From Tepidiphilus margaritifer DSM 15129 (GTDB taxonomy: Bacteria; Pseudomonadota; Gammaproteobacteria; Burkholderiales; Rhodocyclaceae): a DNA stretch of 64,000 bases. Location of the stretch: the NCBI RefSeq assembly GCF_000425565.1, contig NZ_KE384397.1, positions 27,752 to 91,751 on the forward strand. Direction: 5' to 3'. Below are positions 18,229-26,974 of the stretch, in pieces. The notes under the pieces are model-generated. The model was not told the DNA's origin, made no database searches, and saw only the letters and a program-made list of their open reading frames with translations. Position 1 is the first letter of the stretch; each line of letters opens with the position of its first letter. Both the position numbers and the translations under genes were made by a program.

Positions 18229-19402
18229 CCCTTCGACTTACTTGAATTGTTTGGGAACATGACGCGTACCGACCCATCACAAGCAACACGCCCCCCACAA
18301 AGATGATAATAGCTGCACCTATTAAGGACCAACTATAACTGTGAGTTTGCTGTTCGATAAGAGCTCCTGCAATTGGCCCCAATATTTGACCAATGCCATA
18401 ACAAGCCGTCAAATACCCGATCGAACGATTGCTCTGATCAGAAATGTTTCTTGCAAGCGAAGTGGCCAAGGTGGTAATCCCCATGAACGTTCCACCAAAT
18501 AGAAATGCACTCAGAAGGATTCCTGTTGCATTCGATTGAACCACAGGAATGACGATACCGATAGCTTGCAACAGGTATGCACACACGAGTGTTCTTACGT
18601 GTCCATAACGCTTCCCAACCCAAGCCCAGAAAAGAGTAGACGGAATAGCCCCAAGGCCAGCAATCACCCAACTGAGCGAGCTTACCTCCTTGGTAGATGG
18701 AGAAGACATGGCGATATCCACCAGGAACGTTCCTGTAATGATATACCCCAACCCTTCCAAGCCATATGAAGCGAGTAACCAGTAGAAGAAACTCGCATTT
18801 TGATCTTGCTGTGTTTGGATAGTTTCAGTGTCAGACACCACCGATTTACGTGAATCCTCTGTCCAGAATAAAGGGGCCGGGCTGAGTAATAGGCACAAAA
18901 GCATTAACCCTAGCCACGCGCCTCTCCAATCGGCCAGCTGATTCAAAAAGGGGACGAAAAGCCCACTGATCACAATACCAATTCCAACACCGCTATAGAA
19001 AAGCCCGGACCATGCTGATCTGTTCTTAGACGCAAGAAAATCCAGTGTCATACTCGAGGCAAGTACGAAGACAATACCACTGCTTATTCCCGAAATAAAT
19101 CGGTAAACTGCCCATCCTACTAAAGATGTTGTTAATGCCATAGCCCCATTGCATAAAATGTTGATTACAAGAGAAACGCGAAACACTTTTTGTTTGTTAC
19201 TCTTTTGGACTCTACTGCCCAACAACGCGCCCAGAAGATAACCAAAGTAATTGCTGGCAGCTATATAACCGGCATCAGCATTTGAAAAGTGTAAAGCCTC
19301 TTGCATCAATGGAAAAATGGGGGTATATGCAAACCTTCCAATTCCCATGGCGATCACAAGGGCACAGATACCGGCAATGGTTACACAGAGAAGTTTTAGC
19401 AT
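18209..19402 (-). CDS. YbfB/YjiJ-family MFS transporter
   Basis: A 397-residue inner-membrane protein with about twelve hydrophobic segments and the opening typical of the YbfB/YjiJ group (MGIGRFAYTPIFPLMQ), a family of uncharacterised MFS carriers. The hydrophilic central loop is at about 200-220. It overlaps the upstream FAD gene by 7 bases and the downstream nitronate monooxygenase gene by 20 bases, so all three are translated together. It may import a nitro compound or export a product; that is inference from the operon. Confidence 0.88.
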   Translation of the reverse strand: MLKLLCVTIAGICALVIAMGIGRFAYTPIFPLMQEALHFSNADAGYIAASNYFGYLLGALLGSRVQKSNKQKVFRVSLVINILCNGAMALTTSLVGWAVYRFISGISSGIVFVLASSMTLDFLASKNRSAWSGLFYSGVGIGIVISGLFVPFLNQLADWRGAWLGLMLLCLLLSPAPLFWTEDSRKSVVSDTETIQTQQDQNASFFYWLLASYGLEGLGYIITGTFLVDIAMSSPSTKEVSSLSWVIAGLGAIPSTLFWAWVGKRYGHVRTLVCAYLLQAIGIVIPVVQSNATGILLSAFLFGGTFMGITTLATSLARNISDQSNRSIGYLTACYGIGQILGPIAGALIEQQTHSYSWSLIGAAIIIFVGGVLLVMGRYASCSQTIQVSRRGGYHVE

Positions 19403-21372
19403 CCCTTTCTGCGACCTCCGGATACGGTCGTGCGATGCATTTTATTTTGAGTTTGCTTGAGGTCTCTAGAGATTACCTTCAATATTTCTCGACTTATTGC
19501 GTCCGATTCACTTAGTGTAACCGAGTTGACCCCCGGACGGATTCCTGCGGCCGTTACCCAGTGTACCCCCTCAGTGGGAACTCCGAGCGCAAAACGACGA
19601 GGATGTACGTTTCCATTCGCATCAACCAATCTGTTGGGCGGTGGGGTCACTTCAAGTCCCCCAGTGACATAGGCCGTCCCATCAGAACAGGGTATAGCAA
19701 AGGCTCGGCACTGACCCGTCTCCAGGAGATGTTTTAAGAGGGGTTCCGTGGTACGCCGTAAATCGACCCCTGGAATCCTGGCTTCAATGAGCACACGAGC
19801 CTCCACATCGCTACCCTTTACACGTGGCGAGATTGCCTTAAATCGCGGTGGATCTTTCAACATTTCAATCTGTAACTCCGGCCCTATTACTTCAAGAATA
19901 CCAGCCTCTATGAGAGCTATCATTTCTTCAATTCGCGAAGCCGGCGGTCCAATTGACAAAAAGGCATTGAAGGGTGTATACCAACGATCAAGATCATCAC
20001 GGTAGGATTCGCCACTGATACCGCCGTGATCAACCACCAAACGAACTTCGTTGCGGAGATCCCGCAGCGCATCTAAAGCTGCCTTCAGTGGTCCTTCAAC
20101 ATTTCCCTTTCGCGCCTCGGACACATCTTTGCGGAGATATTCGAGTAACCACTCCCGGTACTCGTCAGGGCTTTCGAATGTTCTTGTGCCAAATGGATTC
20201 GCCAGCCGCTCCCAACTAAAACGCTGATCCTGGTCAATTTCAAACTGATTTAAAATTCCTTCCTCTTCTGGGCTGTTCCATGGACATTTTTTGTAAAGTT
20301 CCTTGAACTTTTCCGCCCGACATTCACAATCACGCGATCGGATTAATGTATAGTAATATAAAGTTTCTACCTCTTTTGCAATGAGAGGCCACACATCCCT
20401 GCGAAAATTGATTTGTTCTCCTTTTTTGGTTCGAACGTGTAACTGATCAATCACTTCATGTGTGAGAAACTGCGGATGATAGCGTCCATATGGCCCTTTC
20501 TGATTTTCCCCACGTGCATGGTAAGGAACGCCACGTCGAGAACTGGCAAAAAGCCGTGGTTCACGTCCGGAAGGTTCGTAGACCAATCGTCCTTGGTGTC
20601 TGATAAAACGACCACCTCGACCAACTGTAAATAACGCCATGTAGTCGAAGAAATTCAATCCAAGGCCCCGAAGGATAACTTTTTCCCCCGCACCAATGTT
20701 ATCGAGATATACGTCTGCAGGGTTTGCCGGTGGGACGTATAGCAATCCGTTTTCTAAAGCAAATTTTTGTAAACACTGTTCTTCTTCGCTCAGTGCTATC
20801 GGAGTATGACCCAAAGCAAGCACAACAGCGTTAACAATAAGTGGTTGTTCCTCATTGTCAAGTTTAATCACTTGTCGACCATCAAAATAATCATCAAGGG
20901 ACACTGCTCGAGCTTTGTGAGAACGAATAGTAACATTGGCCGGAGCATAACGTAAGATCTTTCGGTAATCCCATTGTAAATAATAACCATAAAGTGCTCG
21001 TCTGGGATAAGAATCTGGCTTAAGTTCGCGAGCTTCTTCTAATACCCACTCATCGTACTGATCTTCCTCATCCAATAAGGGGAGAAACCGTGCCCATTCG
21101 TATAGACTTGGACCTGGTATTTTCGGCCCTTCACAGACAACACTCTCATCTGTGAACACGGTAACCTGTGATGCCACAGTGTTCATCAACAAATGCTTCG
21201 ACTGGTCAGTTCTCCATACACTCCCTGCGCCAATTTGATACGGGTCTATGACATGGATTTCAATACGTTGATCCGGTATGAGTTCAGGAATATTAGCACA
21301 GAGGCGTTCTAGAACAGAAAGACCGCGTGGCCCCATACCCACAATCGCAATTCGAAGCGGATATTGAGTCAT
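19396..21372 (-). CDS. FAD/NAD(P)-binding protein (NAD_binding_9 type)
   Basis: A 658-residue protein with a dinucleotide fold at the N-terminus (RIAIVGMGPRGLSVLERL), the conserved HLLMNTVASQVTVFTD and VLALGHTPI, and a long C-terminal part ending in GIRPGVNSVTLSESDAISRE. It belongs to the FAD-NAD(P)-binding family, whose members include HydE-like and YdhS-like proteins of poorly known function; some act as N-monooxygenases. The start at 21372 is chosen by the family N-terminus. It is the first gene of the AT-rich operon, with eight G residues just upstream of its start codon on the coding strand. Confidence 0.8.
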   Translation of the reverse strand: MTQYPLRIAIVGMGPRGLSVLERLCANIPELIPDQRIEIHVIDPYQIGAGSVWRTDQSKHLLMNTVASQVTVFTDESVVCEGPKIPGPSLYEWARFLPLLDEEDQYDEWVLEEARELKPDSYPRRALYGYYLQWDYRKILRYAPANVTIRSHKARAVSLDDYFDGRQVIKLDNEEQPLIVNAVVLALGHTPIALSEEEQCLQKFALENGLLYVPPANPADVYLDNIGAGEKVILRGLGLNFFDYMALFTVGRGGRFIRHQGRLVYEPSGREPRLFASSRRGVPYHARGENQKGPYGRYHPQFLTHEVIDQLHVRTKKGEQINFRRDVWPLIAKEVETLYYYTLIRSRDCECRAEKFKELYKKCPWNSPEEEGILNQFEIDQDQRFSWERLANPFGTRTFESPDEYREWLLEYLRKDVSEARKGNVEGPLKAALDALRDLRNEVRLVVDHGGISGESYRDDLDRWYTPFNAFLSIGPPASRIEEMIALIEAGILEVIGPELQIEMLKDPPRFKAISPRVKGSDVEARVLIEARIPGVDLRRTTEPLLKHLLETGQCRAFAIPCSDGTAYVTGGLEVTPPPNRLVDANGNVHPRRFALGVPTEGVHWVTAAGIRPGVNSVTLSESDAISREILKVISRDLKQTQNKMHRTTVSGGRRKGC

Positions 21373-21571
21373 GGCGCACCCCCCCCGGAATGCATCCAAA
21401 CAATGTCGGCTGTATTCCGTGGTGAAATAGAAGCAGGAGATTCACTCTTGCAGCAGATGCGGAGCTATAATAATAGCGTTCTAATTCACCTCCTAACCGA
21501 GAAAGCTGTTCACTGAATTGTATTCGCATATTTTCGATTCCATTCTAATCCACCCCAAGCGCAAATGTTAA
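21373..21571 (-). promoter_or_regulatory. Leader region of the AT-rich operon
   Basis: About 200 AT-rich bases upstream of the FAD/NAD(P) gene. On the minus strand it holds TTAGGAGGTGAATTAG, a strong Shine-Dalgarno-like sequence, and a 21529 ATG frame (MRIQFSEQLSRLGGELERYY) in another frame than the FAD gene; I do not recognise that peptide. A run of eight G precedes the FAD start. A promoter is expected here but no clear -35/-10 pair can be picked. Confidence 0.35.
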
Positions 21572-21906
21572 CAATATGATGTCGAGATCGACGACGGAAA
21601 CCGGCCCGATGATGAGGACCAGCTGCGCGAACAGCTGGAGCGCGAACTGGAAGAGATCAAGCGACGCAAGCGGAAGTGGCAGATGGCCTTCGCCAATGAC
21701 GTCATTACGTTGGACGAGCTTCGGGAGCGCATGGCAGAGGAGCGGGCCCGCGAGGAGGCCGTCATGCAGCAGCTGGCCCAGCTTGGGCAGCCTGATGATC
21801 ATCCGGCCAGGCGGTTAACAGCGCAGGAAGTGATCGAGTTTGCGCGCGAGCTGCGCGCTAAGTGGTCCTATTTCGAGCCTGAGCACAAGAAGGCGGCCAT
21901 ACAAAC
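21572..21906 (+). pseudogene. Large serine recombinase C-terminal fragment
   Basis: About 110 codons in one frame without a start read as the coiled-coil C-terminal part of large serine recombinases: EDQLREQLERELEEIKRRKR, KWQMAFANDVITLDELRERM, EERAREEAVMQQLAQLG, then RRLTAQEVIEFARELRAKW. Catalytic and DNA-binding domains are missing on the left. On the right the frame runs into the third IS5 copy at 21907. Such recombinases integrate and excise phages and elements, mostly in Firmicutes and Actinobacteria. This one may be what remains of the vehicle that brought the AT-rich operon. Confidence 0.7.
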
Positions 21907-22782
21907 GGGCACCTCGAAAAACTCCTCTACCCCCGGTCTCTGATAAAATTCCTCTGTCCTGATTCGAGAGGAGCCTGAACCATGGCACGCCGCACCGCGA
22001 TCCAGCCCGACCTCTTTGCCGCAGAAGAACATCGCACCAAGCTCGATCGCTTGGGCGATCCCCTGCAGGAGATGGACTCGGTGATCGACTTTGCGGCGCT
22101 GGCGGCGGAAGTCGAGAAGGTTTTTCCCCCGAAGGATCAGTCCAAAGGCGGACGGCCGCCCTATCCGATCGAGACGATGGTGCGTATCGTGGTGTTGAAG
22201 CGCCTCTATGGGCTCTCGGACGAACAGATGGAGTTCCAGCTCCTCGATCGGATGAGCTTCAAGCGCTTCTGTGGGCTGGAGCACTCGCGCACGGTTCCGG
22301 ATCGCACCACGATCTGGTTGTTCGAAAACCGCATCGGACCGGCAGGGGCGCAAGCCCTGTTCGCAGATCCAGCGCAAGGCCAAGCCCCACCGGCCACTGC
22401 CCAAGCGGCAGAAAGCGCGCAATACGCGCATTGCCCGCGTGCGCGCGCGGGTCGAGCACGTGTTCGCTGCCATCGAAGCCATGGGCGGCAAGATGATCCG
22501 CACCATCGGACAGGCCAGAGCCGGCTTTGCCCTCACCCTGATGGCTGCCTGCGACAACATCCGGCGAACGGTGTGGCTCGTGAAGTCCAATGCCATCGCC
22601 TGGTGAGGACTGCCCACGGCCGCAGTGTGCCCAAAGCGGCCGTGGGCAGGAAAAAACCGGGGCACGAGGCCGCAACGAGCGGCCAAAACGGGGGGAAATC
22701 GAGTGGAATTCAGTGCCGAGTGTCATGAAGAGTCTGTTTCACCGCGAGTTTCCCGGAAAATAGGGGTTGATCGAGGTTCCCC
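21907..22782 (+). mobile_element. IS5-family element, copy 3 (internally deleted)
   Basis: Both ends of the element are present (GGGCACCTCGAAAAACTCC at 21907; inverted GGGGAACCTCGATCAACCCC at 22782), but only 876 of about 1,295 bases remain. The deletion joins CAAGCCCTGTTCG to CAGATCCAGCG near 22363, at a 2-base microhomology. More substitutions than between copies 1 and 2 show that it diverged earlier. Confidence 0.88.
21982..22606 (+). pseudogene. IS5-family transposase, internally deleted
   Basis: The N-terminal 127 residues are intact (MARRTAIQPDLFAAEEH to RIGPAGAQALF). The central part with the first catalytic aspartates is deleted, and a frame change follows, with the last block (RVRARVEHVFAAIEAMGG) in another frame. 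It cannot make an active transposase. Its terminal repeats could still be used by a transposase from another copy. Confidence 0.85.
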
Positions 22783-22784
22783 AG

Positions 22785-22809
22785 TGTCTTGATTTCGGTG
22801 GCCACTATA
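22785..22809 (+). repeat. Right terminus of the split IS3-type element
   Basis: Read on the minus strand this is TATAGTGGCCACCGAAATCA followed by AGACA. It matches the left terminus at 5831-5855 in 21 of 25 positions. It begins 2 bases after the end of the third IS5 copy and is followed within 3 bases by thiI sequence. No target duplication is shared by the two ends. Confidence 0.8.
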
Positions 22810-22811
22810 CA

Positions 22812-23056
22812 TCGTGACGCAGAAATCTCCGGGCGAGATCCTCATCGACATCCGCCCCCCCGAACTCGCCGACGAAGCGCCGCTGCCCGAAGCCGACCTG
22901 GCGATTCCCTTCTTTGCCCTGCGCGAAGCGAAGCTACCCGAGGCGCGGCGCTATCTGCTCTACTGCGACCGCGGCCTGCTGAGCCAGTGGCACGGCCGGG
23001 CGCTCGCCGCGCGCGGGCTGGAAGTGGCGGTGTATCAGCCAGCGCGTTCGGCCTGA
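22812..23056 (+). pseudogene. Second copy of the thiI 3' end (rhodanese domain)
   Basis: About 80 codons in frame reproduce the last part of ThiI: GEILIDIRPPELADEAPLP, RYLLYCDRGLLSQWHGRAL and VAVYQPARSA followed by a stop. The catalytic rhodanese cysteine is present. By eye it is about 90 percent identical at DNA level to 5591-5828. No THUMP or PP-loop part precedes it, so a product would be at most a lone rhodanese fragment from an internal ATG at 22814. The stop codon overlaps the convergent MFS gene end by 22 bases, which is probably the original chromosomal arrangement. Confidence 0.85.
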
Positions 23057-24249
23057 GCCGATTCACCGGCCACGAGCCGGGAACGGGGCACGAAGGCGAA
23101 AGCGAGCACGAAGAGCATCGCCCCCCAGAAGGCGACCAGGCCGGCGAAGGGCCAGGGCATGTCGCGCGCCAGCATGCCGAGCACCACCCCGGTGAGAAAG
23201 GCGATCGACATCATCACGAACCCGCTCAGGGCGGAGGCCACGCCCGCCGCCCGCGGAAACGCGCCGACCGCCCCACTCTGGCCGCACGGCTGATGGATGC
23301 CATGCGCGATCATGAAGCCGCAGAACGGCAGGAGCAATCCCATCGGCCCGCCTCGCCCGATCAGCAGCAGGATCACCATCACCACTCCCGCCGTACAGGA
23401 GAGCATACCGCCCGCTTGCACCGTGCGCCTCAGCCCGAAGCGCCCGAGCAGGCGGCGGCACAGCACCGTTCCGCAGAGATAGGAGGTGGCGCTGGCGAGC
23501 ATCACCAGGCTGTATTCGGTGGGTGAAAACCGGTAGAAATTGATGAAGATGAAGGAAGAACTGGCGAGAAAGGTGAAGAGCCCACCGTAGGAAGATGAGG
23601 CGAGCAAGGTAAAGATCCAGAAATCCCGGTGCCCCAGCACCTCGCGCCAGGCCTGCAGCAGCGCCGCCGGGCGCAGGGCGTGTGGGTTGCGCCGCGCCAG
23701 CGTCTCGCGAAAGATGCGCCAAGTGAGCGCCAGTGTGATCGCCCCCGCCACGGCCAGCACGAAGAGGGTCGCCCGCCAGCCCAGGACGCGCACCGTCGCC
23801 CCGCCGACCAGGGGGCTGAGGCAGGCGAGGAGCCCGAGGCCGGAGAAGGCGCGACTCAAGAGCTTCGCCCCGGCCAGGGGATCGTGCAGGTCGCGCACGA
23901 TCGCCCGCCCCGCCATCACCGACGCCCCCAGCGCCACCCCTTGTACCACGCGCCAGCCGAGCAGCTGCGCCATGGAGGTAGCGAAAGTGCAGCCCAGCGC
24001 CGCCGCCACGTAGAGGCTCAGCCCCGCGAGCAGGATGGGCTTGCGCCCGAAGCGATCCGACAAGGGTCCCCAGAAGAGCTGCGCCACGCCGAAAGCAAAG
24101 AGCATCGCCGCCAGCGTCTGCTGCGCCTGCGCCACGCTCGCCCCCAGACTGGCGGTGATCCCCGGCAGGGCCGGTAGATAGAGGTCGGTGGTAATCGGCT
24201 GCAGCCCCAGCAGGAGGGAGAGCAGGACGACGGTTTGCAGTTCGGTCAT
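23035..24249 (-). CDS. Bcr/CflA-type MFS drug exporter
   Basis: A 404-residue twelve-segment MFS protein. The N-terminus (LLSLLLGLQPITTDLYLPALPG in part) and GPLSDRFGRKPILLAGL (motif A) fit the Bcr/CflA family, drug:proton antiporters with bicyclomycin and sulfonamide examples. Also seen is [20 protein letters not shown] (motif B/C-like). The start at 24249 is chosen by the family N-terminus; the frame extends upstream without similarity. It is convergent with the thiI fragment and follows the aromatic cluster in the same direction. Confidence 0.9.
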   Translation of the reverse strand: MTELQTVVLLSLLLGLQPITTDLYLPALPGITASLGASVAQAQQTLAAMLFAFGVAQLFWGPLSDRFGRKPILLAGLSLYVAAALGCTFATSMAQLLGWRVVQGVALGASVMAGRAIVRDLHDPLAGAKLLSRAFSGLGLLACLSPLVGGATVRVLGWRATLFVLAVAGAITLALTWRIFRETLARRNPHALRPAALLQAWREVLGHRDFWIFTLLASSSYGGLFTFLASSSFIFINFYRFSPTEYSLVMLASATSYLCGTVLCRRLLGRFGLRRTVQAGGMLSCTAGVVMVILLLIGRGGPMGLLLPFCGFMIAHGIHQPCGQSGAVGAFPRAAGVASALSGFVMMSIAFLTGVVLGMLARDMPWPFAGLVAFWGAMLFVLAFAFVPRSRLVAGESAQAERAG

Positions 24250-24338
24250 CGGCGTTCCGTTTCGTTTGCGGGAAGATCTTGCTGTCCAGACAAGATTATC
24301 CCACCACGAACAAGGATATCGCCCTCTCGCCCCTTCCT

Positions 24339-24512
24339 TCACAAATCCGTCCTGGCGTTTTCGATGAGCGCGGCCACCTGCTGCGCATCATCCAGCGCAT
24401 GGGCGGCGAGCAGGGCGAATTTGGCGAGGAAGAGGCGGACCTTGTCTTCGGGGACGGCGTCGATCGCCTCGGCCAGGAGGTCGTAGATTCGTTCCAGATC
24501 GGCGATGTTCAT
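24339..24512 (-). CDS. DUF2783-like small protein
   Basis: A 57-residue protein: MNIADLERIYDLLAEAI at the start and FLAKFALLAAHALDDAQQV in the middle. The layout (short helical protein with a conserved leucine/alanine helix) matches the DUF2783 proteins found next to MhpA-like hydroxylases. A second, clearer member lies at 29602-29835 beside the second hydroxylase. The start codon overlaps the stop of the monooxygenase gene (ATGA), so the two are coupled. Function unknown; a small partner of the hydroxylase is a fair guess. Confidence 0.7.
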   Translation of the reverse strand: MNIADLERIYDLLAEAIDAVPEDKVRLFLAKFALLAAHALDDAQQVAALIENARTDL

Positions 24513-26212
24513 GCGGACTCTCCCAAGCGGTTGACGAGCCGTTCCAGGACGGGGGCGATGCGATGAACGGCGCAGTTGCCCCAGCGGGCGGCGACGTGCT
24601 GGTCGGGACGCACGAGGTAGGTCGCGCCGTCGACACTTGCGCCGTATTTGCGCCAGCAGCGGCCCTCGGGATCGGGCAGCGTCAGGTCGGCGCCCTCGAC
24701 GTGGTCCCGGCCGAGGCTGATGGCGAGCAGCCGCAGCGGCACGCCCCGCGCCCGCAGGCGCTGCAGCAGCGCCGTGACGTCGGCTGGCAGCGCTTCACGT
24801 TCGGTGAAGACGAGCAGGTGGATCGATTCGTCCCAGTGATCGAGCAGGAAATCATCGAGCCCGAGCTTGACGTTGGGGATCGGCGCGCCGTCGACTGGCC
24901 CTTCGAGGAAAAGCGCCTGATCGTCGTCGCGCGCGTTGAGGCGCGAGTGCGCATAGACGTGCGGGCGCGACGTGCGCCAGTGAAAGAGCGGCCCGACGAA
25001 CCCGTTCTTCAGCGAGAGCGAGAGCACCGCGTCGCGCATCGTGCGATGGCCCGTGGTGGGCGGCGTCATGAAGCGCGTGCTGCGTCCAGCCTCCTCGATG
25101 ATCTCCTTGGCGGCACCGACGCGTTCTTCGGAATAGGAGGCGAGCAGGGAGCGGCCGGACCAGCCGTGCAGCGTGAAGGCGAGTTTCCAGGCGAGGTCGA
25201 ACGCATCCTGGAATCCGGTGTTGGCACCGCGCACGCCGAAGATGGGCAGTACGTGCGCCGCGTCGCCGGCGAAGACGACGTGGCCATGGACGTAGTTTTC
25301 GAGCGTGAGGGCACGGGCGGAATAGACCGAGCACCAGTCGAGCTCCCAGGATTTGCCTTCGTAGCCGATCATCTCGAGGTGCGCGTCGATGCGCGCCTTG
25401 AGTATCTCGAAGCGCAGCGCCTCCTGCGGCTCTTCGCCCTCCGGCAGACGGAAGTCGATGCGCCAGATACCAAAGGGCTGACGGTGCATCAGCACGGTAT
25501 TGCCGGGATTCCATTCGGGATCGAAGAAGGCGAGCCGCTCGGTGGGCAGATCGAGGTCGATCTTGATGTCGGCGATCACGAAGCGCCCGGCGTAGGAATC
25601 CCCGACCAGCGACAGCCCCAGGAGGCTGCGCACGCTCGAGCGGGCACCGTCGGCGGCGACGAGCCAGTCGGTCGAGAGGGTATATTCCCCCAGCGGCGTG
25701 TCGATGCGCGCCTCCACCCCGTCGTCGCGCTGGCTCAGACCGATGAGCCTGTTGCCCCAGCGCACTTCGACGAGGCCGCTGCGACACACCTCGTCGAGAA
25801 GAAACTCTTCGAGGTATTGCTGCTGCAGGTTGATCATGGGGTAGAAACGGCTGTCTTCGTCGTGCGGCGCCTCCATGCGGAATACCCGCTGCCCGCGATA
25901 GTAGGAGTTGCCGAAGCGCCACGGCAGCCCGATTTCGGCGATGCGGCGCGCCACGCCCGCCTGCTGCAGGATCTCCATCGAGCGGCGCGTATAGACGATG
26001 GCGCGGCTGCCCTCGCTCACCTGCACTTCCGAGTCGAGGATGACGCTGGGGACGCGGTAGCGGGCGAGCAGCAGTGCCAGCGTCATGCCCACCGGTCCGG
26101 CGCCGACGATGACGACTTTCTGGCGGGGCTCGGTTTCACGGGGCAGATAGGGCGGAAAGACTCGATAGCGGTAATAGACGGACTTGCGCGGTTCAGCGTT
26201 TGGTTGGTGCAT
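24509..26212 (-). CDS. MhpA-like FAD-dependent aromatic monooxygenase 1
   Basis: A 567-residue class A flavoprotein hydroxylase of the PHBH/MhpA group, which use NAD(P)H and oxygen to hydroxylate phenolic rings. The Rossmann motif KVVIVGAGPVGMTLALLLA lies at 32-50, the DG fingerprint as WLVAADGARSSVRSLLG, and the second FAD motif as VFAGDAAHVLPIFGVRGANT. A thioredoxin-like C-terminal domain follows (VRPDQHVAARWG near the end). The start at 26212 is chosen because the upstream 20 residues are unlike the family. It is followed, with overlap, by a DUF2783 gene. Substrate is a guess: a hydroxylated benzoate or phenylacetate feeding ring cleavage. Confidence 0.88.
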   Translation of the reverse strand: MHQPNAEPRKSVYYRYRVFPPYLPRETEPRQKVVIVGAGPVGMTLALLLARYRVPSVILDSEVQVSEGSRAIVYTRRSMEILQQAGVARRIAEIGLPWRFGNSYYRGQRVFRMEAPHDEDSRFYPMINLQQQYLEEFLLDEVCRSGLVEVRWGNRLIGLSQRDDGVEARIDTPLGEYTLSTDWLVAADGARSSVRSLLGLSLVGDSYAGRFVIADIKIDLDLPTERLAFFDPEWNPGNTVLMHRQPFGIWRIDFRLPEGEEPQEALRFEILKARIDAHLEMIGYEGKSWELDWCSVYSARALTLENYVHGHVVFAGDAAHVLPIFGVRGANTGFQDAFDLAWKLAFTLHGWSGRSLLASYSEERVGAAKEIIEEAGRSTRFMTPPTTGHRTMRDAVLSLSLKNGFVGPLFHWRTSRPHVYAHSRLNARDDDQALFLEGPVDGAPIPNVKLGLDDFLLDHWDESIHLLVFTEREALPADVTALLQRLRARGVPLRLLAISLGRDHVEGADLTLPDPEGRCWRKYGASVDGATYLVRPDQHVAARWGNCAVHRIAPVLERLVNRLGESA

Positions 26213-26320
26213 CTCCCCCTCCCTGGTTCGGTCGCAAATGGATCTCCGCGAGCGCACGGCCGGGTGCGCCACGAAAGGGCGATCGGTGCCGCCCTGTTTT
26301 GTGAATGGCGCGACCTGCCC

Positions 26321-26974
26321 TCAGGCGGGCTGCGGCGCGTCCGGTTGGCAGGCGGGGGCCGCTTGCCGGAACGCGGGCAGCGCCTCGCAGGCGTCCACGA
26401 TGGCGCGGATGCGCGGAAAGGTGTCCAGCGAACACTCGTAGCGCCGGGCATTGAAGACCTGCGGCACGAGGCAGCAGTCGGCCAGCGTGGGGGTGTTGCC
26501 GTGGCAGAAGCGGCCGGTACGGGGATCGTCGAGCAGCCGTTCGAACGTGTCGAGCCCCCGTTCGATCCAGTGCCGGATCCAGTCGAGTTTCTGCTCCTCG
26601 CTCACGCCGAGCCGTTCGGTGAGGTAGCGCAGCACGCCGAGGTTGTTGAGCGGATGCGTGTCGCAGGCGATCGTCAGCGCCAGGCCGCGCACCCGCGCCC
26701 GCCCCAGCGGGTCGGGCGGCAACAGGGGCGGCTCGGGATGGGTTTCTTCGAGGTATTCGATGATGGCCAGCGATTGCACCAGCACCTCGCCCCCGTCGGT
26801 CTGCAGCGCCGGCACCAATCCCCCGGGATGGATCGCCCGGTATTCCGGCCGGTGCTGCTCGCCGCCGTCGCGCAGCAGATGCACCGGCACCGCCTCGTAC
26901 TCCAGCCCCTTGAGCGCCAGCGCGATGCGCACGCGATAGGCGGCGGAACTGCGGAAGTAGGTGTAGAGTTTCAT
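26321..26974 (-). CDS. maiA: Maleylacetoacetate (maleylpyruvate) isomerase, zeta-class GST
   Basis: A 217-residue zeta-class glutathione transferase. It isomerises the cis ring-cleavage product (maleylacetoacetate or maleylpyruvate) to the fumaryl form with glutathione as cofactor. The zeta signature is YFRSSAAYRVRIALALKGL (usual form SSxSxRVRIAL); the proline loop is IHPGGLVPALQTDGGEVLVQSLAIIEYL in pieces, and DWIRHWIERGLDTFERLL lies in the helical domain. It overlaps the FAA hydrolase gene by 4 bases, and the two catalyse consecutive steps. Confidence 0.92.
   Translation of the reverse strand: MKLYTYFRSSAAYRVRIALALKGLEYEAVPVHLLRDGGEQHRPEYRAIHPGGLVPALQTDGGEVLVQSLAIIEYLEETHPEPPLLPPDPLGRARVRGLALTIACDTHPLNNLGVLRYLTERLGVSEEQKLDWIRHWIERGLDTFERLLDDPRTGRFCHGNTPTLADCCLVPQVFNARRYECSLDTFPRIRAIVDACEALPAFRQAAPACQPDAPQPA

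Noticed and set aside
22814..23056. Independent rhodanese gene
   Set aside because: It starts inside the ThiI rhodanese domain right after an IS end and has no promoter or ribosome site of its own; better read as a thiI fragment.
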